Of a stretch of DNA of 64,000 bases, positions 42,871 through 53,829 are shown one piece after another. Position 1 is the first letter of the stretch. Every line of letters starts with the position of its first letter. The notes beneath the pieces were generated by a model. That model worked only from the letters and a program-made list of their open reading frames with translations, was not told the DNA's origin and searched no databases. This DNA is from Fistulifera solaris (lineage: Eukaryota; Bacillariophyta; Bacillariophyceae; Naviculales; Stauroneidaceae): positions 932,501 through 996,500 of the forward strand of contig AP026127.1 of assembly GCA_030295235.1 (NCBI GenBank), given 5' to 3'. A program made the position numbers and the translations under genes.

Positions 42871-45256
42871 TTAATCGACAGTTACTGCCTTGGCAAGATT
42901 TCGTGGAGTATCCGGGTTGATTCCTCTGAAAGAGAAAGTGTAAGTCCAACTACTTCTTCCACACTTGCACCGTAACCACACGAAACGTACCGTAACATGG
43001 CCAACTCGTATGAAATCAACTGTAGTGGAAGGACAGCACCCAACGCGGTCAATGGACCATTGTTGGGGATGATGATTGGATCGTCGTCCAAGTCACGGGC
43101 CAGTTCCGCCTTGTCGGTAATAATTATGACTTGCGCTCCGCGTGCTTTCACTTCTTCTGCCGCGGTACGCATGTGATGCGCGTGCTGATCGTCTAGAATC
43201 AACATGATAATGGGCGTGGCACCAAACTTCCCGTTGTTGTCATCTTCAATTAACGCAAATGGACCGTGCTTCAATGCGCCACCACTGTAGCCTTCAGCAT
43301 GCAAGTAGCACATCTCTTTAATCTTCAAAGCACCTTCCATAGCCACCGGTTCTCCATATCCTTTGCCCAAAACGAAGCAATGCTCCTTCGTATTAAGTTT
43401 TTGAGCCACCTTTTCACATTGTTGACGCGTTTTCAACGCCATACCGAACGTAATGGGCAATCGCATGAGTGCTTCCTTCAATTTGATGGCCTCAATACTG
43501 GGTGGATGACCTTCAATTTTGTCGCGCGTTTGACGGAACCACAGAGCAATCAATGCCAAGACGGTGACTTGTGTTGTGAACGCCTTGGTACTGGCCACGG
43601 CGTTCTCGCGTCCCGCATTGCAGTAGACACCCGCCTTGGTCGTTCGTGCGATCAAACTACCGACGGCATTGACGACACTAAGTACATTGATGCCACGATC
43701 CATGGCCGTATTGACAACACGAGCGACATCTTTCGTTTCACCACTCTGTGACACCACAATGAGTCCGGTGGATTCCGGATTCGACGGACACGGAAAATCC
43801 TTGGGTTCGGTTTCGGCCGCATCCAACGAATATACACTATCAAAACTACCCAATTGCTTCATGAGTCGTTCACCGTACTTGGATGCATTGAGACTGGTCC
43901 CACAGGCCGACAAGACCATGTGTTTGATTTGACTAAATCGATCAAAGTTCCCGTCCAATCCACCGAGGTTGATGTTGTCCGCCCCCAATCGTCCACCAAA
44001 TCCCATGGCCCGGGCAATGGCTTCTGGCTGTTCGTAACACTCCCGGAGTGTCCAGTGCGGATACGGCGCCGGACTGAGTTTGACATCTTGATCCGGTGCC
44101 TTTTGTTTGCGTTTCAAATCCAGTGACCGTCCGTCGGCATGCAACACACCAATTTCTCCATCCTTCATGGAAATGAAATTCTTGGTGTACCGATTGAATG
44201 CCGACGTTTCACTGGCAATGAAACAACGATCATCACCGATGCCAATCACGAGGGGTGAACCATTGCAAGCGACGACCAGTTCATCGGGCGAATCGACACA
44301 CATGATCCCCAACCCCCACGTGCCGTCACACTTTTGCAAGGCCTGTTCAGTGGCATCACGGAGTGTCATGCCGGGATTGTTCGCGTAGACGTGTCCAATC
44401 AATTTGGCAATGACTTCGGTGTCCGTTTGTCCTTCAAATTGGTGTCCGAGTGCTTGCAATTCTCGTCGTAATTCGTTGGAGTTGTTGAGCGTGCCGTTGT
44501 GGACTAACGCAATCTTCCCGGACGAATCGGTATGCGGATGGGCATTTTCGTCCGTTTTTCCACCATGTGTCGCCCAACGCGTATGCGCAATGCCCACCGA
44601 GTGTCCAACCGATGCTTGTGAATGATCACGGACCATTTCAATGGAATCGGCTTTTTCTCCGACACTGGCAAATTTGGTAATGGCCTACAAGAGGGACAAG
44701 AGAGTATGAGAAGAGGGGCGAACATTGAGAAAAGGGCTAGTGCACATGAAAGTAGCTTACCAATTTTCCACCTTGATTGTCCATGGTCGCAATTCCAGCA
44801 CTGTCATAACCGCGATTCTTCAAAATGGTCAATCCATCGACCAAAAAAGTCACTGTCGAAATGATATAAGAAAGAAAGACGAAAAGATATTCAACGTGAG
44901 AGTCCAGCTGAGCAAAAAAAGAAATAAAAAAACGAGAAACACCCGACTCTTTCTCAGTAACGGTTGCTCGCTTCATCACTCGATTCATTCGTTCGTTCGT
45001 TCGTTCGACGTACCGTGCTTCGACGCCTTTCAACGCCACAATTCCAGCAATTCCACAGCATTCGGCTTTTTTGTTGTTGTTCTTGTTGTTGTTGCCATAC
45101 CGCCATGGCCGTAACCGCCGCGGCCGCCATCATCCAAGAGTGATCGTTCTTGTTGTTGTTCGTCGAAGCCAAGGTCGAGAAAGCCGCCAACGTCGTCGGA
45201 CGTCTCGTCGTCATCGACTGGGCGAGCAGTTTTCGCGATGTCAACCAGAATGTCAT
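42871..45256 (-). CDS. Glutamine:fructose-6-phosphate aminotransferase (GFAT) with N-terminal presequence
   Basis: First step of the hexosamine pathway: fructose-6-P plus glutamine to glucosamine-6-P. Exons 45256-45014, 44852-44761, 44684-42991, 42925-42871; introns 161, 76 and 65 nt. Glutaminase domain: [47 protein letters not shown]. Two SIS domains: [56 protein letters not shown]. Ends NLAKAVTVD, the family's C-terminus. The precursor has about 68 residues before the catalytic Cys: basic [19 protein letters not shown], a hydrophobic [14 protein letters not shown], then a Gln-rich run. Catalysis needs that Cys at the N-terminus, so processing at AEC-CGI is implied. Frame breaks lie at an A6 run (about 45066) and a T6 run (about 44845). 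Confidence 0.9.
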
Positions 45257-45812
45257 TTTCAAAGAGATAGAGAGAGCAATGGCTACGAAGGAGATGATTC
45301 AAGCAGCTAGCCTCTCACACACTGGAAAGGCAACGAATGAGCGAATAAAGATTAGACAACGATAACAATAATTATATCATTAGTCGCACGAAAAGCCAAC
45401 AAAGCCGGCGGGTCATCCTCGCATCCTGTTTCTCCCTCCAATAATGCCTGCATACAAGATACGCGGAGTCCCGAGCCCTTCATTGTACTGTCTTGGATCA
45501 AGTACAAGACGTTTTTCGCTCGACCAGATACAAGAATGTACCGTCCCTGACCGGTGGGATTTTGTTTCGTGATTGATTACCAGGTATTCACTTATTGGCG
45601 TCTGCGCGCTTTTTCGCACGCATCGCGTGACTCAAGAAAAGGTTCATTCACGTAATAAAGTAAAAGTCCCAAAAAATCGGGGTGTGAGGCGTCATCCAGT
45701 TGCCAGAAAGTATAGGACGAGTAGTGCTTTTGATTGTCATTAGTGCTGCAACAGACGTCCGCGCTTTTGCGATGCAAATGGCAAATAATCATGAATTCGT
45801 AAAGGCGCGTGT

Positions 45813-45873
45813 GTTTTTACTATAGGCTAAAGTGTTGGTTTCAGCGCAGTACGACTGCATTTCCGTCATGAAT
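45813..45873 (+). repeat. Dispersed repeat with CGACTGCATTTCAGTCATGA core, copy A
   Basis: 61 bp, one base different from 46032-46092. Contains CTAAAGTGTTGGTTTCAGC and a palindromic GACTGCATTTC-GTC. Related copies lie near 13565 and, reversed, at 38029-38085. Confidence 0.85.
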
Positions 45874-46031
45874 CATGAATCACAATTCGTTTAGGCACGA
45901 CTGCTGACTGCTACCTAACCTTTGTTCACTTTTCAATACAAATATTCTGAAATCGTCCTAATTAGAGAACTCTTTGTTATGCAATCGGCTATGTCTATGA
46001 CGTCGAAAAGGCTTGAAATTCATTGACGTTC

Positions 46032-46092
46032 GTTTTTACTATAGGCTAAAGTGTTGGTTTCAGCGCAGTACGACTGCATTTCAGTCATGAAT
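46032..46092 (+). repeat. Dispersed repeat with CGACTGCATTTCAGTCATGA core, copy B
   Basis: Second member, 219 bp after copy A. Both are followed by CTGCTACCTAACC, so the duplicated unit is longer than 61 bp and copy A has gained or copy B lost some bases between. Confidence 0.85.
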
Positions 46093-46493
46093 GATCCTGC
46101 TACCTAACCGTTGTTAGCAATCAACACTATTAGCAATGCCAGTTGGCGAATCAAGAAGATGGGAAACGGCTTTTAAATCAACTACTTCTGTAATTACTGT
46201 CGGCTTTAAAATGTTGTGTCTCGTAAAGCACGAAGTTCATCTTCCACAGAAATTCTGGGGGTGTGGTGATTTCACTTGTCCAGAAAATCTGGAAATCGAG
46301 CGTGGACGTTTTGTGCTTTGCGGTTGCTGGAGAAAAAGATCGCAAAAGCCGCAACGACGACAATGAAGATCAATTAATCAATTAATTGCGTTTTATCAAC
46401 CTGGTTTATTCGTTCCTTTTTAAATCTCCTCTTGCACTTAATCAAATTCATTCTATCATTGGAGAGCCCGTGTTTGCTGGTGAATGAAATAAT

Positions 46494-49030
46494 ATGAATC
46501 ATAATATAACCAACTCGTTCTTGTCGCAAAGCATCGCTTCACTGACGATTCAAGAGGCACACTGGCCTGAAGCATGTCCCCCAGAAGAAGGGTTTCTTTC
46601 GGTTATTACTGGAAACACGCATTGTAAATTTGCTTATCATGATGGAAGTGATTATCGTCCTCGATCCTTTTGGAGGTACATTGTGTAGCGAGAAAAAGTG
46701 GGTAGCGAAATGAAATATGCATCTCACTCATCAACATTTTTCTCTTTGTTCTTTCTTTCTCATTAGAATTCCCGTCTCATCGTCGTCATCACACAACAAT
46801 CACACAAACAACCGAGACAGTTTTCTGGAATCGATTCCCCATCAAAGCATTGCCGCGCAAGCCTTGTGGAAATCACCAACGACTCCGCTGACCCGTGCCG
46901 CCATCTATCATTATCGCGTCACCGCGAAACGAGTGCCGGCCGTCACAATCTATCTCATTTCGACCAATTCCGTCCACGAAACCATTTTGGGACAATGGTT
47001 GCAAGGATTGCCCGTCCGATGCATACGATTGCGTCCGAAGGATGTCGTGTCCATGCCCTTGCCGTATCCGACCATGGGGATGGATCGATTTGTGGCGGCG
47101 CAAGCCGTTTCCACGTTTCCGGCTCTCATTGTCGACGGAGGAACGGCCTTGACGACTACCGTCATCAATGAAACCGGAAACATTGTCGGTGGAACAATTG
47201 CACCGGGATTGTATGCACAATGTCGGGCTTTGTATATGGGGAATTTGCCACTCTTGACTCCGGACGAATTACAACAGTTTATGGAACGAACCGAGCCGTT
47301 GCCGCTGTGGGCAACTAATACCAAAGATGCCATGTGGAATGGAGTGGTGCGGAGTACGGCGTTGTTGGTGCGAGCGGTGGTGCGAGATTTTTGCGGCAGC
47401 ATTCATTGCCGGCCAAGAATGGTCGAACGACCGCACATGTGATTGTGACAGGGTCGGATGGACCGTTCCTAATGAAATTGTTGAATTCCGAGTCATGTCA
47501 CCGACTGTTGGCGCAAATGCCCCGCGATGATGACTTTGTCTGCGATGACAGCATGATGAAATACAATCCACATATACTGCATGAGGGGATCACGCAGATT
47601 CTTTTGCAGCATCGAGTGAGTACTGATGTCGATGCGCCGCACTCGGAATGGACTGGATTGCGGGTAGCACGGAATGTTGGGCGTGGATATGTGGCTCGGG
47701 TCGAACGCACGGACAACTTGGGACAAGCTTTGTTTCATGTCCTCTATGATCATGGTTATGGCGAAATCTTGGGGGTGCTGGCATTCTACGGTATGTGTCT
47801 ATTGCTTGTTTTGTCGCAATGTATCAGTGTTTCTGACAAAAGGGCACTTCGGTAATTAGATGCTTTAATTCGATACAGTCTCAACGGAGAGAGTATCACG
47901 ACAGTCGACATGACAGAGAGTTCCGCTGTCGAACGAAAACAAAAGAATCAGAACGAGCCGCGGCTTTGCTAGTGGAAAGGTGTGCGGCCGTCAAAGAACA
48001 CAAGGAACGTACTATTGGTTCCCCTCCGGTGTTTAGTCCAGAAAAAGCTGTGCACGGAAATGCGTTATTGCCAGAGTACCTTATACCACACGGGCCACCG
48101 CCAGTATTCAGTCCAGGACGAGCCAATGCGCCACCGACTCGCAAACGCGGTCGACCTCGAGAGAGCTCTCTGTCCCCGCAGCCGCTTCCGAATGGGGCGA
48201 TTGCAACAGGAATGAGCGGAAACGGCTTGTCACCGCAACCAACTAGTATCCCACGTAAACGCGGGCGACCTCGAAAGAACCATCTGTCCCCGACTTCGAT
48301 TCCGAATGGGGCGATTGCTGGAACAAACGGGAATGTTTCGGTATCGCAACTGAGTAACACGCCACGCAAACGCGGTCGACCTCGAAAGAATCCTCTGGCG
48401 CTGCAGCCAGTTTTGAATTCGAATGGAGCGTCTGTACCAGGGACGAATGGGAACGTTTTGTTATCGCAACCGAGTAGTACTCCGCGCAAACGCGGTCGAC
48501 CTCGAAAGAGTTCTTTGTCCCTGCGACCGATGTCTAATCAGAATGCCGTAGCAGGAACGATCGAGGGCGGTGCCTCGCAACCGAATAGTATACCGCGGAA
48601 ACGAGGTCGACCGCGCAAAGATTCGATGCCTACAAATAAGCCAATGCCGAGTCCAAATCGAGCTTCAACAATGGAACCAAATGACGATGCAATGGCGTCG
48701 CAGCAGCAGCAACAGCAGCCGAGTACGCCACGCAAAGTTGGTCGTCGTCAAAAAGATCCTTTGAGTTCAAACAAACAAGATCGAAGGCGAAAAGAGTTTC
48801 GAAACACCCTACCTGACGGTGTCCTACCGACGGATTATGTGAAACGCCACGTAGCTAAATTCTTTGGGGATGAAAACACGCTGTTTTACGGAAAAGTCGA
48901 GTCGTACGATCCGGAGAGTCAATATTGGAAAATCGTTTACGACGACGGAGATGAAGAAGAAATGGAGTTCTACGAACTAGTTGTGCAATTAAAATGCTAC
49001 GAAGAGAATAATGAGCAGAACCATGCTTGA
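46494..49030 (+). CDS. Type III pantothenate kinase (CoaX) fused to Tudor-like and AT-hook domains
   Basis: Exons 46494-46675, 46767-47790, 47860-49030; about 792 aa after one T is added at 47388-47392 and one A at 47936-47939; total length is then an exact codon multiple. Residues about 35-290 are CoaX, which phosphorylates pantothenate in CoA synthesis: ITGNTHCKFAYHDG (cyanobacterial-type phosphate loop, without the usual Asp), PTMGMDRFVAAQAV, LIVDGGTALTTTVI, GNIVGGTIAPGL, and TGSDGPFLMKLL. Next is a Tudor-like module (EWTGLRVARN...LFHVLYDHGYGEIL), then five AT-hooks (RKRGRPRK type) plus a degenerate one, then a second Tudor-like module (YGKVESYDPESQYWKIVYDD). AT-hooks bind AT-rich DNA, so a nuclear protein is implied. 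A GTGAGT donor-like site at CATCGA/GTGAGT leaves open an alternative end for the kinase. Confidence 0.68.
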
Positions 49031-49644
49031 GATGTTGATAGTCTATTCTTTACGACAACAGCTAACCTAGATCGATAGAAGACGAACCTGGGAACTAAAT
49101 CGGAGTTCTCATCTTATTTGACTCTGTTTTAGTTAAATGAGTAGAAATTTTAGTTTGATTTTCACTGAAAGCCTTAGCTCTCTCGCTCGAGTGACCACGT
49201 ATTTTGTCGTCAGGCGCGGAGAGAGTTAGTACCATTTAATTCCCAACGGAAAAGGATCGTGTTAAATAGTCTAAGTCTTACATATCGCTTATAGAGTTCC
49301 TTTCCTGACACTGACTCAACAAGTACCACAGCACATTACTTCATGATTCCGTTCGACCAAAACTCCCCCTTCCGCACAACGTGTTTTCCCACGATCGCTC
49401 CCTACCAGTACGAACGATCCTCGCTGTCACAAAGAAAGAGGTGCAGGAGTGTTTGAGGTAAAAGAGCTATTTTGCTGCAAAACACTTTTATTCCTTTCGA
49501 TTCGAATGTTGAACTCTTCAAGCCAAAAAGAAAGGACAAGGTTGTATAGTGAACATCTCACAAATAGATAGGGTACTTTTTTGCGCACTTGAATGACAAG
49601 CGGAGAGTGAGAGGTGTTATTAACTTCCTTCATCCGCCGACCCC
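49031..49644. promoter_or_regulatory. Spacer and promoter of the RING gene
   Basis: 614 bp, AT-rich, no gene or repeat recognised. Confidence 0.4.
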
Positions 49645-50880
49645 ATGTCTGGAAAGAGTTATGTGTGGCGTACGGCTGCGATTCTTGTTGTAATGGGCCA
49701 TGTGATTCTATTCGCAAGTCGATCGTTACCTTTTTTCAGTATACCGCGACAATCGCAGCAACGCCAGCTGTCGACAAACGAATCTCGAACGTGCTCGCTT
49801 TCCGAGGAAACATTACGTTTCCAGTTTCATGAATGGACTAAGACCTATCGTCTCGTCTCGGACGGAACAACCGCCGATGAACGATGGAAATGGACCGTTG
49901 ATAATTCCTTCAATCAATCTGTAGCGAACAAGGGGACAAATATTTCAAATAAGAACGAGACGGACCGACTGTTACAAGCCGAAAACAGCAACAATACGAC
50001 AACGAGTCCGATGACGTTGCGCAGCTTTTCACAAACCAACGGAGCTATTATTGAAGTACGCGCGTGCTGGTGCGCCGAAGCCTATCTGGATCGGCCTATT
50101 GAATATTGCCCCGCCAGTTTTGATACATGTCTCGTACGAGGTGAGGAAGGCTTGGTGTCGTGCTACACGAGTACCGGATCTCATGGTTTTATGAGTAGCT
50201 TTTGGCCATTGGCGTCGTTCTGGATTGTGGCGTTGGGTTATGCTTTGTCATGTACGGACGGAGGTACTTGGGCGCGACAATTTATCCGGCGGATACTGGC
50301 GCATCCTTCGGAAGGGCAAGTCATGTTGGAGGAAAATTTGGATCAGTTGCTGGAGGATCGACCCGAACACGCCGTCTTTTTTATATCGACAAGCAGTCAT
50401 GCGGATACGACAAGCCTATTTGGAACCGAGACGGCGGCGGGAATGGTTTTCAACCTCGAGTGATTCGGATGGATCGCACGCGACGCCAGATGAAGGGGAC
50501 TTTTGGAGGCTCCTCGCGATACATTAATATTGAAAGTCACGACATATGGTGAACCATCGTTTAATGTACAGCGAACGCCATCCGTGGCGAGGAATAGCAC
50601 GACATCATGGCGTCATGATCAAGTTACTTTTCAGCAAATGGACAGTCAAATGGAACAAGGGCTCCGATGTGCCATTTGTTTGGTGCGACTGGAGCAGGGA
50701 GATGTCGTCGGAAATATTCCTTGTGGCCATGTATTTCACAAAGCTTGCTTAAAAAGCTGGTTACCGCAAGCCAATCGGTGTCCCCTGTGTCGGCACCCCG
50801 ATATTGCTACTTTACGGACGCGTCGCCCCACGGCGCAACAAACGTCTGTAAGCGAACTTTCAATTGCTCAAATTTATTAA
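49645..50880 (+). CDS. Membrane-anchored RING-H2 protein, likely E3 ubiquitin ligase
   Basis: 411 aa. N-terminal signal anchor (TAAILVVMGHVILFASRSL), a luminal part rich in Asn/Thr with several N-glycosylation sequons (NNTTT, NISNKNET) and paired Cys (CWCAEAYLD, EYCPASFDTC), then a second membrane span (WPLASFWIVALGYALSC). The cytoplasmic part carries LEAPRDTLILKVTTYGEPSF, seen in related diatom RING proteins, and the RING-H2: CAICLVRLEQGD, CGHVFHKACLKSW, CPLC. RING-H2 proteins pass ubiquitin from E2 to substrates, here probably at the ER or another endomembrane. Two single-base breaks, in a T6 run near 50381 and a T4 run near 50508, cancel in length; joining them restores the family pattern. 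Confidence 0.8.
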
Positions 50881-51623
50881 ATTAGAACTTTTTTACAAAA
50901 AACTTACAAAAGTAGCGACAAAACTCACAGGGATCAGCCTGTTCGGCGGTTAAATAATGCTAAAAAACTAGGGATAAAAGAGGAAATAAGGAGGAGACAT
51001 CGCGATCTCCTGTCCGTCAACTGCGCGGAACGAGGCTGTTCAGTCGCCTGCCTGGCCACCAGCTTCCAACTTCAACGCGGAGTCGAACCTCAGCCTACGC
51101 CAAGGATCTACCGCAACAGTCAACCACGAGGAGACGATGCTGAAATTTGCGAAAATCTGGATTTACATAAAATGCTAATATTGTCGCTTCTCGTGTCTCG
51201 TGTTGCCGCAATGTGACGTTTGTGACATTTTCTTATGGCATCCTTCACGACTCACGACTAAAATTTTAGGCTTCTGCGCTTAGTACTTCTCATGGCAGTT
51301 TTGGGTCCCGGGTTTCCTTTTTCATTAACGGTCGTCACACGTCGAGATAGTGCAAAGTAAAGTTACTACGGAGTACTACTGTACCGTACCGTACCGTACC
51401 GGGTACCAGTACCGGTACCTGGTACAAGTAGCTTCAAGCTTCAAGGATGGGGGATGGGCTATGACTATGACATGAGAGACGTGACACATGACGATACATC
51501 GATGAAAAAATGAGACCCTTCGATCTTTGCGATTGCGAGCTTGATTTTTGATCTTTGCCCACTCGCCACACGCTTGCCCATTCAATTGTTGATTTTATAA
51601 ATCAAGCTACAAGATCCAGCAAA
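50881..51623. other. Spacer with GTACC simple repeat
   Basis: 743 bp without a gene. At about 51381-51425 lies a run of GTACC/GGTACC units (TACCGTACCGTACCGGGTAC). The promoter of the next gene is expected at the right end. Confidence 0.5.
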
Positions 51624-52238
51624 ATGACAATCCGTTCTCTTCTTTTCATTATCCTAGCGTGTGCCCTTCCGAAGCCTGCGGAGCCCGTGCTCTGCGCCAT
51701 TGTCAAACAAAACATCGGCGGAGACAATTTCAATTGTCGCAACCGACCCGACTTAAACTTGTTGGGAGGACCTGGATGTCATGTTTCCTGTTTGGCCAAG
51801 AACTCAACGTGCACGGAGCTAGGAGATGAAGGTGAAGTCTGCGGAAAACTCCGCATACGTGTAGGATTCTATGCTCTAGGAAAGGTCGTTTACCAGTTCT
51901 GCATCATTCCAGACGGCGGCTTCTTGACAGGCTACTTCGGCCGATATTGCTTAACCCTGCGATACTGTGCCGTGCGACGCCGCGCATGCGGTTGCCGTAT
52001 CGTCGCCGATGGGAGACCCTGCCGCTGCCGAATCGAGACAAACAATGGAAATCCTGAGGCTGTTGGCAATTGCCCTTTCATTGACCAGGATAATACGACG
52101 AACATTATGACAGCCTATTTGCCAAGTGATGAAGACATTGAAGAGGATATTGAGATGTATATTACGGATGATGCGGCTGCGGAACAATTCAATGATGCGT
52201 ACGCGTTGTTTCTTGAACATTTGGCCTCGCTCGAGTGA
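51624..52238 (+). CDS. Secreted cysteine-rich protein, paralogue 1
   Basis: 204 aa with a signal peptide (MTIRSLLFIILACALPKPAE). The mature part has a conserved Cys pattern: FNCRNRPDLNLLGGPGC, CLAKNSTC, EVCGKLR, FCIIPDGGFLTGYFGRYC and a tight cluster CGCRIVADGRPCRCRIE. The C-terminus is strongly acidic (PSDEDIEEDIEMYITDD). Stable secreted or wall-associated protein by its disulfide pattern; I know no function. The ATG at 51624 is chosen over one at 51555 because it directly precedes the signal peptide. Has a tandem paralogue at 52825. Confidence 0.78.
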   Translation: MTIRSLLFIILACALPKPAEPVLCAIVKQNIGGDNFNCRNRPDLNLLGGPGCHVSCLAKNSTCTELGDEGEVCGKLRIRVGFYALGKVVYQFCIIPDGGFLTGYFGRYCLTLRYCAVRRRACGCRIVADGRPCRCRIETNNGNPEAVGNCPFIDQDNTTNIMTAYLPSDEDIEEDIEMYITDDAAAEQFNDAYALFLEHLASLE

Positions 52239-52824
52239 ATCATCGACTTCCATCTTCCATTGATGTTCTTTGTGGAGCGCAGAATGAAATTAATTGTTAG
52301 GTGTTAGGTAGTTCTGGTTCTTTAGTAGTGAGATGTCTTCTTACACTATTCCGATACAAAATAATGGCGACGCATTAGTTCGTAGCCCGTCGGTCTGGTG
52401 ACTTGGGACCAGAAACCAGAATGAATCGGAGATCCGAGATCCGTGGTCCGTTGTCCGTTATCATTCTACCTCATACCTCTTTCCTCTGCGCTTTTTCCTG
52501 CATTGCAAACTGAATAAAAATAATGCACAGACGGTACGGGTACGGTTTTGTACCGTACGGCGAGAACGCGAGAACTGAGAACGCGATGGCGGAAAAACAG
52601 TTTCTACTCGGATAATAATCTAAAGAGTAGTCTAAAAAGGTAAAGTTTCCAGTGAATTTTTAGAGTACTGAATACTGTCGAACCGAAAACAGACGCCTTG
52701 ACCCGGGTTCCTTTTCTTCGAAGATCATGAACAAAAGGATTGACAAATACTGTAATTGACTGCCCCAGTATTTTTTACTCGACCATTGAAACCACAAGTA
52801 CATTAGCATCACGAAAACTTAAAC
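52239..52824. promoter_or_regulatory. Spacer between secreted paralogues
   Basis: 586 bp, no gene. Contains short GTACGG/TACCGTACGG direct repeats near 52532-52562, similar to the GTACC tract upstream of paralogue 1; the promoter regions may have been duplicated with the genes. Confidence 0.4.
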
Positions 52825-53448
52825 ATGAAAGTCAACCCCTTCCTCATCCTCCTTGTCACCTTCAGTCGGCTCATCCCGACAGCGTCCGTGGTCTGTCGCC
52901 TCATTGCGGATGATTTCGAAAACGAATTGGTATCGTTCAACTGTCGCAATCGTCCTGACTTTAATCTGTTGGGTGGTCCGGGGTGTCAGTTCACCTGCCT
53001 AGCCAAGAACTCAACGTGTTCCGAACTGGATGGCAATGAAGTTTGTGGCAAGTTTCGTTTTCGCGGCGGGTTCTATGCCTTTGGGAAGACCGTGGCAGAA
53101 TTCTGCCTCATCCCAGACGGTGGGTTTCTGGCGGGGCGATTCGGTCGTTATTGCGTAACTTTTCGAGTATGCCTCCTTCAGGGGGGGTCTCTGTGGTTGC
53201 CGCGTTGTCGCTGATGGACGGCGTTGCCGATGCCGTATTGAGACTGTGGATGGAGAACCCACACCGGTTTCGAACTGTCCTTTTACACCAATGATCCAAG
53301 TCAACCAGAACGTTCTGCGGCGGGATTCTTTCCGAGTGAAAGTGAATTTGAAGAAGAAATGTCATTGATTGTTGATGATGATGGGTTGCAGTATAACATC
53401 GAAGAAGCATACTCGGCTTTTCTCCATCTTTTTGGGTCGAAGAAATAA
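52825..53448 (+). CDS. Secreted cysteine-rich protein, paralogue 2
   Basis: About 207 aa with a signal peptide (MKVNPFLILLVTFSRLIPTAS). Shares with paralogue 1: FNCRNRPDFNLLGGPGC, CLAKNSTC, EVCGKFR, IPDGGFLAGRFGRYC and CGCRVVADGRRCRCRIE, and the same acidic tail followed by AYSAFLHLFGSKK. Two run errors break the frame (an extra G in a G7 run near 53180 and a missing T in a T4 run near 53283); they cancel in length, and the corrected product aligns with paralogue 1 to its end. Function unknown. Confidence 0.75.
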
Positions 53449-53829
53449 AATGAATGAATGAGCCCTCGATAATCCTCATCCCTCGCACTCTCGGGGCCGT
53501 TGGCACGCTTTGAATGTCGTCTTTTCATCTTTCACGTTTTGTATCTAAATAATGCATTAGGAGATTTAGGTAATGCTTTCTCAACGGACTTAAAGAAGTC
53601 TCTTTACACTCGATTATAAAGTAGCGGACCACGTATCAAAAAGACGACGTGGAAAGAGCGCAAGAGAAAAAAGATCCACGACCCGGCGACTTCATTCGGA
53701 ACGTTGCGAACACGCGAGAAAAGATCGCTTCATTGTCACGTGTCGCTTATATGCAGCAAAGCATTCGACGTGCTCGAGCAATCGTTCAGCCTATTTCTTG
53801 ATATTATTCAATTGAAATCCCTTAGCACC
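53449..53829. promoter_or_regulatory. Spacer and ACSL promoter
   Basis: 381 bp, no gene; upstream in-frame codons before the ATG at 53830 are taken as leader. Confidence 0.4.

Larger units (their letters stand above)
45257..46493. other. Intergenic region with direct repeats
   Basis: No supported gene over 1.2 kb. Holds two near-identical 61-bp repeats (listed separately) and, at about 46245-46292, two HSE-like cores (ACAGAAATTCTGG and CCAGAAAATCTGG) like those in the arrays at 32 and 37 kb. Confidence 0.5.
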
